A DNA stretch of 64,000 bases from Hoplostethus atlanticus (Eukaryota; Chordata; Actinopteri; Trachichthyiformes; Trachichthyidae): assembly GCA_034670405.1 (NCBI GenBank), contig JAXDDX010000007.1, positions 3,216,001 through 3,280,000 on the forward strand. Direction: 5' to 3'. The position numbers and the translations under genes are program-made. The notes below the pieces were generated by a model. It saw only the letters and a list, made by a program, of their open reading frames with translations, made no database searches and was not told the origin of the DNA. This document shows, in pieces, positions 10,726-20,545 of this stretch (the stretch's first letter is position 1; every line of letters starts with the position of its first letter).

Positions 10726-11207
10726 CATCGGCCATGGGTGCCGATCGTTTCGTCCTCATTCCTCATAACTTTAGAGGCCATCTTCTGTAGCTTCGCTGAC
10801 TGTCATATTCTGATAGCAGGTTTCATCAAAGAGCCTCGCTTTCTGGTCTTGCACAAGGACCAATAAGCATGGGTATGGGCAGGTTAACTTTCCATTGATA
10901 GGGATCTTATTGGTTTTAAATTAAGTTAAGTACGGCCGTGGGGTTATTAGTTCAGCCAATGAAAAAAAGAATACTAATTTAAAGTTTCTAAAGTTTGTTG
11001 GACCTGCGAGACTTACTTTTACTTGGTAGGTCTGAATTTTAAATGTAAGGAGTAAAAAGTATCTTTTTTTTCTCGAAAGTGTAATTGAGTAAGAGTACAA
11101 GTATACAAATTGAATAATACTCGAGTGAAGTACAAATCCCCCAAAATCGTACTTAAGTATAGTAACGAAGTACAATTACTCAAGTACTTTACACCCCTGC
11201 CTATACT

Positions 11208-12151
11208 TTGGGGTAATATTAAAGAGAACAAAATAAAAACATATTGTGTGCTTCAACTTCCTGGAGCCCAAACAGTTCAAAAACTCAAATTCATCAGTGT
11301 ATAATTTGCAATTGTTTCAGTTGGGACTGAAAAGGGGGTGGTCTTATAAATAGATCCTTCATGAAAGCCACTCCAGATATCCACTCTAGATACCCTGGTA
11401 TCCCCTAATATAATATTCCTTTAGTCACTTGTGGTGAGAACGGTATGGGGAACCTGAAAGATTCCTTCTTGCCATGTGAATCGTGTCCTAGTAGATGCTC
11501 AACTGGCTCTACAAGGCCAAATTCACTGATGCAGCACTGATAGAACTCATAGTGCACCATGATGGACCACTGAGACTATTAGTGCGGGGAATGGGCGATG
11601 GCAGCTAGCTAGCGCGACACGGACAATCAGCATGATTCATAACAGGACAACTGATGAAATGGGAGAGAGTGAGAGCATTAAAGATAGTGAGTCATGTTTT
11701 TTGGGTAATCCGACCCTCACTGTTATCCAGTTTGGACCATAGCTACCATGATCTAGGCTGTAGTGATGAATTTTGATGTAAAATAGTTTTGCACTTTCAT
11801 GATTAATTGATGATGGATAGATTACCATGATGGATAGATTACCATGATTGATATTTGATCAGCACTGACCACATTATCATTATCTTATTTCCTTTGACTG
11901 AATGCTCATTGCATTTTCTACCCAGCTTAAAGGCTTAACCACAGCTATTTAAAATAATAATAGTCAAGCACATTATAATAGTTCTAGGTCAAATACACTG
12001 AAGGCCTTTCTGAAATCCATTTATGAGAGAAACAGAGACGAAATAGTGATGAAAACAACCAGCTATAGGTTATATTTGTTGGGTTAAGAGAAATCATTGT
12101 GTTACTGTTACTGTGTAATTCATAATATTGACATCTGCTCCATTTTTTTAG
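11208..12151. other. no gene recognised
   Basis: Unique-looking AT-rich DNA. A small tandem duplication of ATGGATAGATTACC occurs at about 11811-11846. The 3' end supplies the polypyrimidine tract of the candidate exon that follows. Confidence 0.5.
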
Positions 12152-12337
12152 ATGCACCTTTGAAATATTTTTGCCCAACTCCCTATGCAAACCCTGAGGT
12201 GCCTGAAAAGACCCCATCAACATCTATACACCCTGGTGATAGTGCACCCAGCAGCCTACCGTCTACCTCATCTGAACACCCTAGTGATAGTGCACCCAGC
12301 AGCCAGCCATCTACCTCTGAACCACTCACTAGAGCAG
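12152..12337 (+). CDS. candidate internal exon, Ser/Pro/Thr-rich
   Basis: A pyrimidine-rich stretch ends in TTTTTTTAG at 12151, and the open segment runs to a consensus donor, GCAG/GTGAGT. The 186 bases are an exact multiple of three, and the reading frame that stays open enters and leaves in phase 1, so the exon could be skipped without a frameshift. The peptide starts near APLKYFCPTPYANPEVPEK and continues into two tandem 16-residue repeats, HPGDSAPSSLPSTSSE and HPSDSAPSSQPSTSEP, encoded by a 48-bp duplication (12228 and 12276). Such low-complexity sequence suggests a disordered linker. I do not recognise the protein and see no partner exon nearby. It could be an alternative exon of a host gene or a piece of a captured transposon gene. 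Confidence 0.4.
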
Positions 12338-12664
12338 GTGAGTACAGCACATTTTTCCATACCAGCTTTTGTATTTTAGACTCACCTTTCCTATCATATG
12401 GCAAGCAGTTAAAAGTGAAAAATGTTTGGCTATCAAAAGGTAATAAGCTTTAATAGGTTGCTCATTTAGGTATAATAGTGACTGATTTTATTTGATGGGC
12501 CCAGATTATATATGTATGCATGTGTGATGTGCATTTGTGGCTATAGAGGTGTGCAAAGTCAATATCAGTGGTTTGCTGCATGTATTATGTGCAATGCCTT
12601 TTTAGTTTTTGAAAGAACAGAAATAAAACGAGTTGTGTTGATAACAGTGAGTGGTGTCATGTTA
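12338..12664. other. no gene recognised
   Basis: If the upstream exon is real this is intron. Nothing else stands out. Confidence 0.4.
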
Positions 12665-12735
12665 TTACGGTTGGGGGGGGTGCGCCAGTCTGGAATCTCG
12701 CCTAGGGCGCCAATTTGACCAGGTTCGGCCCTGAT
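12665..12735. mobile_element. possible terminal fragment of a hAT-type element
   Basis: The words CTCGCCTAGGGCGCCAA and GGTTCGGCCCTG resemble the end of a fish DNA transposon whose termini I recall as CAGGGCCGGC-like. The opposite end and a target duplication were not found. Confidence 0.35.
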
Positions 12736-13092
12736 TATGGCTACGCTGAACTAGAAAATTGACTTCACTTTGATGATATAACTCAAGGTGTTTGAGGTGT
12801 TTGTTAAATGTGTTGTTTTTAATTGGACAGCGGAGACATCGTTAGTGCATTAGACTCGCTCACCAGAAAAAGCCTGGTCACCTTAATCTTCTCTTTCAAG
12901 CCACTGGCACACCTCATTGCTTGTTTAGTTTTTGAAATAATCCATTTCTATAAAAAAAAGAACAATAGCATTAAACTAGAAAAGAGACATTTTCTGAAGA
13001 AACTGTGTGTGGGCTGACATGCAAGCAAATATTGTTGGTGCACAACTCTTCTAATAGAAGACGACAATATGTACAGTCAAATTTGCCATACC
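12736..13092. other. no gene recognised
   Basis: Short stretch of unique-looking sequence before the LTR insertion. Confidence 0.4.
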
Positions 13093-13142
13093 AAAAGTGT
13101 CACGGCTACTCAGCCGTTACCCTCACTTTCCCCTGAGTCCTA

Positions 13143-13811
13143 GGCCCAATCCCAATGTCCCCCCTCACGGACTCACGGACTTTGAGGCGCGTTCCCGCTA
13201 AGTCCGCGAGGGTTTAGGGCTGTCCCACTGTCAAATCGTCAAGTGCATGAGGGCTCTCTCGCAGACTTTTTGAGCCCTTTATGCACACTTTCCGTAAGTC
13301 CGCATCGATGCAGACTTTGCCTGAGGGAATTACCCACAGTTCATAGCGTTGTGACGATAAATACGGGGTTACCAGGGGAAGCCCGGAAGCGGTAAAAAAA
13401 ACGGTAAACAAATGGAAGGACAAATGTTTATTCATCAACCATTTATTTAAATTTTTGCTTGATGATGCTGTTTTGACAAAACGAGTCAATTGATTATTGA
13501 CAATTACCTCTCGTCCACTCTGTAAGGCAAGAGCCTGGAAGACGTTCAGATCGGGCAGTCGGTCCCTTAAGTGCCTTGGTCGTGAAGAAAGTAAAAAACG
13601 TAAAAATAAAAAGTCCCAAACCCTCAATCGTACATAAAAAAAAAATTGGTGTCGTCAAGGTAACGCGATATGTCGCAAAGTGCTGTCCCATTCCTATTTA
13701 TACAATTTCGAGCTCTTGCAGCCTCTCGCACTCAAGCACTTACCAGGTGACGTCAGTTAAGTCTGTGAGGGTTCAGGGCTTAGGCTTTAGGGGGGACATT
13801 GGGATTGGGCC
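13143..13811 (+). mobile_element. TIR element copy 1 (669 bp, 3-bp target duplication)
   Basis: It starts GGCCCAATCCCAATGTCC and ends with the reverse complement of that tip, flanked by CTA on both sides (13140-13142 and 13812-13814). Inside the tips both ends carry GTGAGGGTTCAGGGCTTAGG or related words. No transposase is encoded; the 137-codon ORF here has no recognisable domain. A 3-bp duplication fits PIF/Harbinger or some CMC-type elements, but the tips do not let me choose. It inserted into the LTR after the LTR was in place. Confidence 0.85.
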
Positions 13812-13851
13812 CTAGTCTGTCTGTACTGTCTACCTGTTGTTGTGTATGTCT

Positions 13852-14487
13852 GGCCCAATCCCAATGTCCCCCCTAAGGCCTAAGCCCTGAACCCTCACAG
13901 ACTTAACTGACGTCACCTGGTAAGTGCTTGAGTGCGAGAGGCTGCAAGGGCTCGAAATTGTATAAATAGGAATGGGACAGCACTTTGCGACATATCGCGT
14001 TACCTTGACGATACCAAAATAAAATGTATGTACGATTGTGGGTTTTGGGACTTTTTATTTTACGTTTTTTACTTTCTTCACCCAGGCTCTTGCCTTACAG
14101 AGTGGATGAGAGGTAATTGTCAAATAATCAATTGACTCGTTTTGTCAAAACAGCATCATCAAGCAAAAATTTAAATAAATGGTTGATGAATAAACATTTG
14201 TCCTTCCATTTGTTTACCGTTTTTTTTTACCGCTTCTGGGCTTCCCCTGGTAACCCCGTATTTATCGTCACAACGCTATGAACTGTGGGTAATTCCCTCA
14301 GGCAAAGTCTGCATCGATGCGGACTTACGGAAAGTGTGCATAAAGGGCTCAAAAAGTCTGCGAGAGCGCCCTCATGCACTTGACGATTTGACATTGGGAC
14401 ATTGGGACAGCCCTAAACCCTCGCGGACTTAGCGGGAATGCGCCTCAAAGTCCGTGAGTCCGTGAGGGGGGACATTGGGATTGGGCC
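13852..14487 (-). mobile_element. TIR element copy 2 (636 bp), inverted relative to copy 1
   Basis: The same family as the element 40 bp upstream, in the opposite orientation, with its own 3-bp duplication TCT (13849-13851 and 14488-14490). It lacks about 40-55 bases found in copy 1 near 13535-13590 and has an extra CATTGGGA repeat near 14392-14405. Otherwise the two copies match closely along their length. Separate target duplications show two independent insertions rather than one duplication event. Confidence 0.85.
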
Positions 14488-14933
14488 TCTGTCTCTCCCT
14501 CGCTCCCTGCAGGTTGGTGGGCGTATCCCTGAGGGCCAATCTACTCAGCTGTTTCCAATCCTTCACACACGTACACAGCTCTGCCCTCACACATGTTCAT
14601 TGCTTGCTTGTCTCGTATGCCTACCCTTGTGTATCTTGACATATTATCTACTCCCAGTATAGTAAGTTGCTTGTCTATTTATCCTGCTGATGCTTTGCAT
14701 CTTTATTAGTAAAGCCTTGCTCTTTTCCTGAGAACCTCTGCCTCCGTCCTCTGTCTGCTTCTGGGTCCACCTACAAATTGAATCCTGATAAAAAGTCCGT
14801 ACAACACAACAAATCATGAAAAGGTACCACCAAGTACAACAAGTATCCACCTCTTACTGCACATCAGTACTGCTAATCACTTAAATCGTGTCATATTGAA
14901 AACTGTGAAACTCTTAAGCTACCCAAGAGATAT

Positions 14934-15130
14934 ACACTCACCGGCCACTTCATGAGGTACTCCTGTTCGTTAACGCAAATAGCCTGCTCCTCCAAACAGC
15001 AAGTCATGTGGCTGCAAGTCAATATATAAAGCATGCAGACGTGGTGAAGTGCTTTTGTTTTTTGTTCGACCAAACATTAGAATGGGCCCCTGCTCCTCAG
15101 TGATCTGGGACAGTCACTGCGGCATACACT
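14934..15130 (+). mobile_element. Tc1-family transposon relic, 5' end
   Basis: A TA followed by CACTCACCGGCCACTTCATG matches the terminus of a Tc1-type element common in fish (normally CACTCACCGGCCACTTTATTAG). The next ~180 bases follow its 5' region in degenerate form (GTTAACGCAAATAG, CATGCAGACGTGGTGAAG, CATTAGAATGGG). No intact transposase and no matching right end were found. Confidence 0.6.
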
Positions 15131-17179
15131 GAGTATTGGAGAGCCAGCACGTTAAATCACCTCAACAGCTCTGGCTGCAATCATTGTATCCCTCTGGGCT
15201 AAACCAATGAAACATTTATTGTATTACGAGTGATGTCAAAGGTTTCTGAAAACATATGCTGTTTAGGGTTTCTGCTAACAGCCTACCACACTATCTAAAT
15301 CAAATTAAAGGAAAACTGGGTCGATAGCTTTCCTGGCGAGTTTCATCATGTGACTACACATGATGCGAGGGTATTTTCCTTGGTGGTTTCCCTTCTTTCC
15401 AAACACTTGAAAGCCATGACTGCACACCGATCAATGGAGACAAACCAAACAATATCAGTTTCATTAGTACAACTCATTGAGCCCTCTGACAGACAGAGAG
15501 GCTGCATGGTCAGGGCACCATCGCCTTTTAGAAGTGTCTAGAGAGAGAGACTTAGGCAATATCCAGGCTTTTCAGTCCTTACTTTCCCTCCCATAGGAAA
15601 ATCAGTACTGAAAGTTGGGTGTTTAGTCTTGTGATGCCGCTCTAAATTGGACATTTTGAACTCCGAAATTGTATTATCACAAAGGAGACAAATGCACTTG
15701 CTCACACCACTGTACACAAAGAAAATGTTCTATTTGAATGTCCTGCACTCATCTTCGTATTTGCGACATAATCATCAAAGAGCCGGTTTGAGTACCACTG
15801 CTCAAAATGAATCAAACTTTTTAGGTTTCTGGTTTTCTCTTTCTCTTCATAACCTCTGGGCAACATCCTATGTGCCTTAAAGGAAAAATCTACCCTAAAA
15901 CACTAACACTGTTTCAAAACAGTTATTGGCATGCAGGGAGAAATCCATAGTAGAATAGGAAGAGATACCAATTTCTCCACCGACAGCAGCCTCAGTAGTC
16001 CACAATGCAGCGGTGGCACAGTGCTGTTTTCCATTTTAGCTTGGTAGTCTTTGTGGCCAGCTCCCTGGGCCCACGGTAAGCCACATACCCTAGTTATCAG
16101 TGATTTAATCACCCATAACATTAGGTTTGAAAGGCCGGCCAAGGTTATCTGTCTTCCTGAGGCTAGTGCCACTGACATCCTGTAGAGGCTAATTTACAGG
16201 TGCTGCCGAACGAACCATACACAAGGATACCAGGCACAAGGATAAATATGAGGCACACACCTCACACACTATTTTTAGCAACATTGTTGTACAAGTCAGC
16301 ACCAATAATACCAGGATGAAGCAACCTGAGGTCACTAATGGAAATGTAGCTAGGGCATGTGACCTTGCTAGAAAGATGAGTAGGCATTGATTCATCATCT
16401 CTGTCCCTTTAGCGGTAATGATGAGGTTTATACCACATTAGCCTTTGAACCATTATCTGTCAAAGTTTTGTTAAGAAGGACTAGATAGATACATAACTGG
16501 TCCTCCTTCTGGGGCTGACCCAGCCTGCTGTCCTTCACCCTACTGGGTTAGATGGCACTATTTTGTCTTAGAATATAGATACATGCTTAATCCAGGCATA
16601 ATACATGTCCCCAGGGCATGCCGGGTCATAGGCTATTAGAGAGCCTGCTGAGTATTTATCTATCAGGGGTGAGGAGTCTGCTGGGTTAGACATCAGATTG
16701 AGACTGTGTCCCTACCTTGTTGTTCACCATTCTAATATTAATTTAAATAGTTTAGTCCATATTACACTTTCTGGTAGCAGCACGGTCCGAATTAAAAACT
16801 ATAGCGCAGTGTACCCAACTAAAGACAAATCCCAACAAATCTCAACAAAACTACATTAGTAGTTCTGAAGGATCTCAAGGATCAGTGCTTTTGTGGTTTA
16901 GGTCCTGTCTATTAGAAAACACACATTGCATCTTCCACAACAATATAACAATATATTGTAATGTGGACTTTGGTGTACCACAAGGCTCAGTTCTGGGCCC
17001 ATGGCTATTCTCTATTTAGATACAGGTATCTTTTCGAGGATACTACTATAAATTTTGAATAATACATGATTTCCCAGAATCTTGTTATTGAAATTCTTTA
17101 CATTACATTCCACTCCCTTGTTCGAGCCGCACATCAAATATATTACTAAAGCTGTTTGTGTTTTTGTTGTAACATGTAT
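15131..17179. other. no gene recognised
   Basis: Mostly unique-looking sequence with ORFs below 95 codons. I see no splice pair, domain or element boundary. Confidence 0.5.
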
Positions 17180-17285
17180 GGTTTTAGGGCCCTGGGGAAA
17201 GAGTAGAGGGCCTGTCAAACCATGTGCCATAGAGGGCAGAGAGTCAGGTTTTCATTCCAACCAAACACTCCACTAGGTAATTTAA
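17180..17285 (+). repeat. dispersed repeat, copy 1 of 3
   Basis: Contains CATGTGCCATAGAGGGC followed by TTTTCATTCCAACCAAACAC and a GATTCACATGG end. The same words occur at 35,440-35,555 and, inverted, at 50,878-50,998. I recognise it as a common fish interspersed repeat but cannot name its class. Confidence 0.6.
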
Positions 17286-18885
17286 CTGATTCACATGGTC
17301 AGGTACAATAATTATACAGACTTACCATTAATGTTTGGAGAGCAGCTTGTGTGGGTGTGGATACCATACAGGTGTGTAATAGTGATAGGGTATTTAAATT
17401 TTGTATTTATAGTACTTTTAGTACTTGCTCAATTTTAATGATAGCAGTGCTACCCCATTAGGTCTGAATCCTGTTCCATTTTGGTTTACACTAGAGCCTC
17501 CAGTAGCAGACATAGAAGTCATTTTCCGAGGTGGGCGGGGAAGGTGTGCTGCTTGAACTGGAGACTTGATGTGAGGAAGCCGGCGGTCCCAGAGCCTATG
17601 AATCCAAACTAGCAGCAGCTGCAACAGCATTAGTGGTACCTGGTTTTGGTTTAGGGATCAAACATTGCTGCATGATAATTATTCAGTTTAATAAACACAG
17701 TAACATTACCTAACCCAGTAATGCTATCTATAAGAAAGAGGTTGAAATTAACCAACTGTCTGACTGCTGCTCATAAAGAGCAGTTGTGCTTCAGTGTACT
17801 TGCTAGCTAACGTTAGCCAAGTAATGTTAACCTAAAACCACCACCAGCAAAGCTCCTAAGGCAGTGCAACACTACAACAAACATTAACAAACTGATAATA
17901 ACAAATACACATGGAATTAATAATAAATCTTAAATCAGATTGTCTAACTATTTAAGGTTGGATGATGAAGGAAAGCGAGGGAGAGCATTTCCTCTGTCTC
18001 CTCTGATTAGCTCTCCCAGTGCCACCAGTTCATTGGACAGCAGCTATCCAGTGAGCTGGAAGCTTGTGTCTGTGCATTGAGACTCGGGACCCACCGACAG
18101 GCCTCTCCCCTCTCCTCCTGCTGTAGCAGAGGACAGCTGTGATCAGATTGGCCAGTCGGCACAAATTTGTGTGCATCAGTGGTATCAATTTGTCGCCAAA
18201 TTAATTGGCTGTGAACAAATACCGTTCATCAAAAGCTAGTCGCTTTGATAAAGTGGCTAAATGTAGCGACAAAGTCGCCAAGTTGGCAACTCTGCATGTT
18301 GATGATGATGACGTGGCTCCTCGGAATAGAACGTAAATTTAGGTAGTGGTGCTAGGAACGCTGCGGAGCCCACACGCAGGATGATACTCTATAGGGCATA
18401 AAGTTTTTCTCTACAAGCTAGCCTCTCAGATGTGACAGGCTGTGACAAACGCACTGTAAAAAAACAACAAACTTTTTATACTGTCAACCTAACCAATCAG
18501 AAATCAGGACAATTTGAAATGGTTGATGCTCCTACAGCACACAGTTACGGCCAAGACACTACATGTGTGATTTGTAAACTGAATTAATGTGATTGCTGGT
18601 TTCAAAACGTGCAGAACACAACCAACCATTGGGTGGGCAGAGCTAAAACTTGGGTGGGCAACACTTCTAGATCCGGGCCTGAGTACAGGTATCAACCTTT
18701 TTAGATTGGTATATGTTGTCCATATTTTTTATTGGAATAACCCTTACCCGATATTTAAAAGGTATGTACAATCCCTGTCTTATATATTCAATCTTGGATA
18801 TTATCTTGGATAAAAATTATAAATTGTGATAATTGCGTGTTCCTGTTGAAACCAAGATCAATCATATGATTGGCTGGCATATGGC

Positions 18886-18889
<4 letters not shown>
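17286..18889. other. no gene recognised
   Basis: Contains the second copy of the small AAAGTCGCCAAGTT repeat (about 18,216-18,295) also seen near 4,010-4,085. The words TGGGTGGGC and GATCCGGGCC at 18,625-18,685 may be a transposon end. No coding signal. Confidence 0.4.

Positions 18890-18918
<29 letters not shown>
18890..18918 (+). repeat. (GA)n microsatellite
   Basis: Pure AG/GA tract of about 14 units. Confidence 0.95.
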
Positions 18919-18921
<3 letters not shown>

Positions 18922-20089
18922 GCTCTTTTTTTTTACTGCAACTGGGCAATTGTTAATAATTGAAAGTTATGCGGAACATATCTTATTTAAAAACACATTT
19001 AAACTATGAAATGCAACACTGCCAAAGCCTCTAAAATGAGAGAGTAATCATGGTCAAATCAAATTGCAGATAAATGTCTAAGTAGGCTATTTACAATTGC
19101 ATCTATAGCCGCATCATTGTTTTTATCTATCTAAGTATTTAATGGAAATTGTGCAAGTTGTTCAAAATGACAGGATATGCCTTTCTGGGACGTGGGAACA
19201 AATCAAATATATAGTCATTAAACTGGTAAACTGTAATTAATCCCTTCCGGACCAAACCTGCATCTTTCAAACACCAAAGGATCGTGTCTATCTCTCAAAA
19301 CACATTCTCTTCTAAAAGCTTGTCTAATTATAATAGCACCTTGATCTATTGGCGCCTCTCTAAGGAAAGGCGCAGCCATGTCTGGAAATGAGTTCATGGA
19401 TGGGGTAAGCTTAAAAAGGCATGGTTGTAATCCAGCTAACTCTGACTAAGCCTGTGATTTTGCAGGTTTGAGTTTAAGGAGCTGTTTGCTAATTAATTTT
19501 AAACTTGCTTCAAGGAACAGAAAACCCTGGGCTCATGTCAAAATGCCCAAAAATGTGTCTAGTTAACGCAGTTATCCAGGTACGAGGAACAGGGCCCAAG
19601 GCAACAAAGATGTTTTTCTCACAACGATATTTGATTATTTTATTTGTGCCTTAGTGCAGTATGTATAGGCCTGTATTTGTTGTATATATATTTAAAGGTT
19701 CATTAGGTAGAAAGTCATAGCCTGGGCCCAGTGCAGGCTAGAGACCACAGTGGGACCACCACTATAAAATATTACATGGGCTTGCACCGTCCTATTTATG
19801 AGATATTACTGCACCATGTACACGCCCTCTGATCACAAGACACTGGCTTCTTATCTACTCCAACAATCTGGCCACCATAGTGTAGTGCGCGATTACTGGG
19901 AGTGACTCAATCTGTCAGACTAGTTAGTTAGCACTAGTTCAGGTTCCTGCTGATGGCAATGTAGTTTAGTGTCCTGCCTTCCCGGTCTGTGTGCACCTGT
20001 TTGTTTATGTTGGTCTGTGTCTGTGTGAGTGGGGATAAGCAACTGAGTTCATCTGTGTGTATGGATGCGCCTCCTATCTGGCATCCTGT
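18919..20089. other. no gene recognised
   Basis: Unique-looking sequence without a defensible feature. Confidence 0.5.
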
Positions 20090-20545
20090 GGGATCCGTAG
20101 CTTTTCCTCCCGCCTTGTGTCAGGTGGTAGCTGCTGTCTGAGATGCCGCTGACATCCCTGCACCGGGTGTCATTCTTATCATGGCCTCGATGATGACAAT
20201 GGTGACAGAGTTGGCGTTGATTTCCCCATGCTAGCTCCGGAGATTCACATAAGCGTTCTTATTGTGTTTATTATGAATATTTTGTTTATCATCCATGTTG
20301 TTATCAATTTTGAATCTGTTTGCCTACTCACCTATTGGACGGGGGATCCCTGTCTGTGAGGCCCTTCACAAGGTTTCTTCCATGGTTTTTTTTTTTTTTC
20401 TAATGAGTTTTCATGGAGTTTTTCCTTTCTTCTTCTAGAGAGTCTACTGTTGGGGGTTGTCATTTTCCATTTCTTGTTTCATAATGTGGGTGTTGAGACT
20501 GTAACTGTGATTAAGGGCTATACAAATAAACTTGACCTCTTAAGC
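20090..20545 (+). mobile_element. LINE 3' untranslated tail
   Basis: The plus strand carries GCTGACATCCCTGCACCGGG, then GACGGGGGATCCCTGTCTG, CACAAGGTTTCTTCC, GAGTTTTTCCTTTC and a terminal GATTAAGGGCTATACAAATA with AACTTGAC. This order is the 3' end of a fish LINE family I recognise from its recurrent ending. The 5' part is missing, as usual for truncated insertions. A related piece lies inverted at 56,590-56,790, and the last 25 bases recur at 41,530. Confidence 0.7.

Larger units (their letters stand above)
9224..11199. mobile_element. non-autonomous Tol2-like hAT element (1,976 bp)
   Basis: The ends are inverted: CAGGGGTGTAAA at 9224 and TTTACACCCCTG ending at 11199. Both are followed inward by the TACTTAAG/GAGTA-rich sequence typical of Tol2-type hAT termini in fish. 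The element is flanked by a perfect 8-bp direct repeat, CCTATACT (9216-9223 and 11200-11207), the target-site length expected of hAT transposases. No transposase reading frame is present. The interior holds a 21-bp tandem array (9450-10559), a hairpin (10677-10725) and about 250 bp of unique sequence. It must have been moved by an enzyme made elsewhere. The intact target duplication and matching tips argue that it is a bounded, reasonably recent insertion. Confidence 0.92.
13098..14790 (+). mobile_element. solo LTR (gypsy-like) disrupted by two transposons
   Basis: The segment begins TGTCACGG and ends TCCTGATA (a probable decay of the usual TG...CA pair). It is bounded by a perfect 5-bp direct repeat, AAAAG (13093-13097 and 14791-14795). 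Taking out the two nested elements leaves about 390 bp, a normal LTR length. The remnant has the features I associate with fish gypsy-class LTRs: a GCAGGTTGGTGGGCG block, a polyadenylation-like AGTAAAGCC at about 14708, and a GAACCTCTGCCTCCGTCC block before the 3' end. No second LTR or internal gag-pol lies nearby, so it is best explained as the product of recombination between the two LTRs of an older provirus-like copy. Exact family is not determined. Confidence 0.75.

Noticed and set aside
13214-13627. 137-codon minus ORF
   Set aside because: It lies wholly inside the TIR element copy 1 and shows no transposase or other domain. The corresponding stretch of the inverted copy 2 is not kept open as a long frame.
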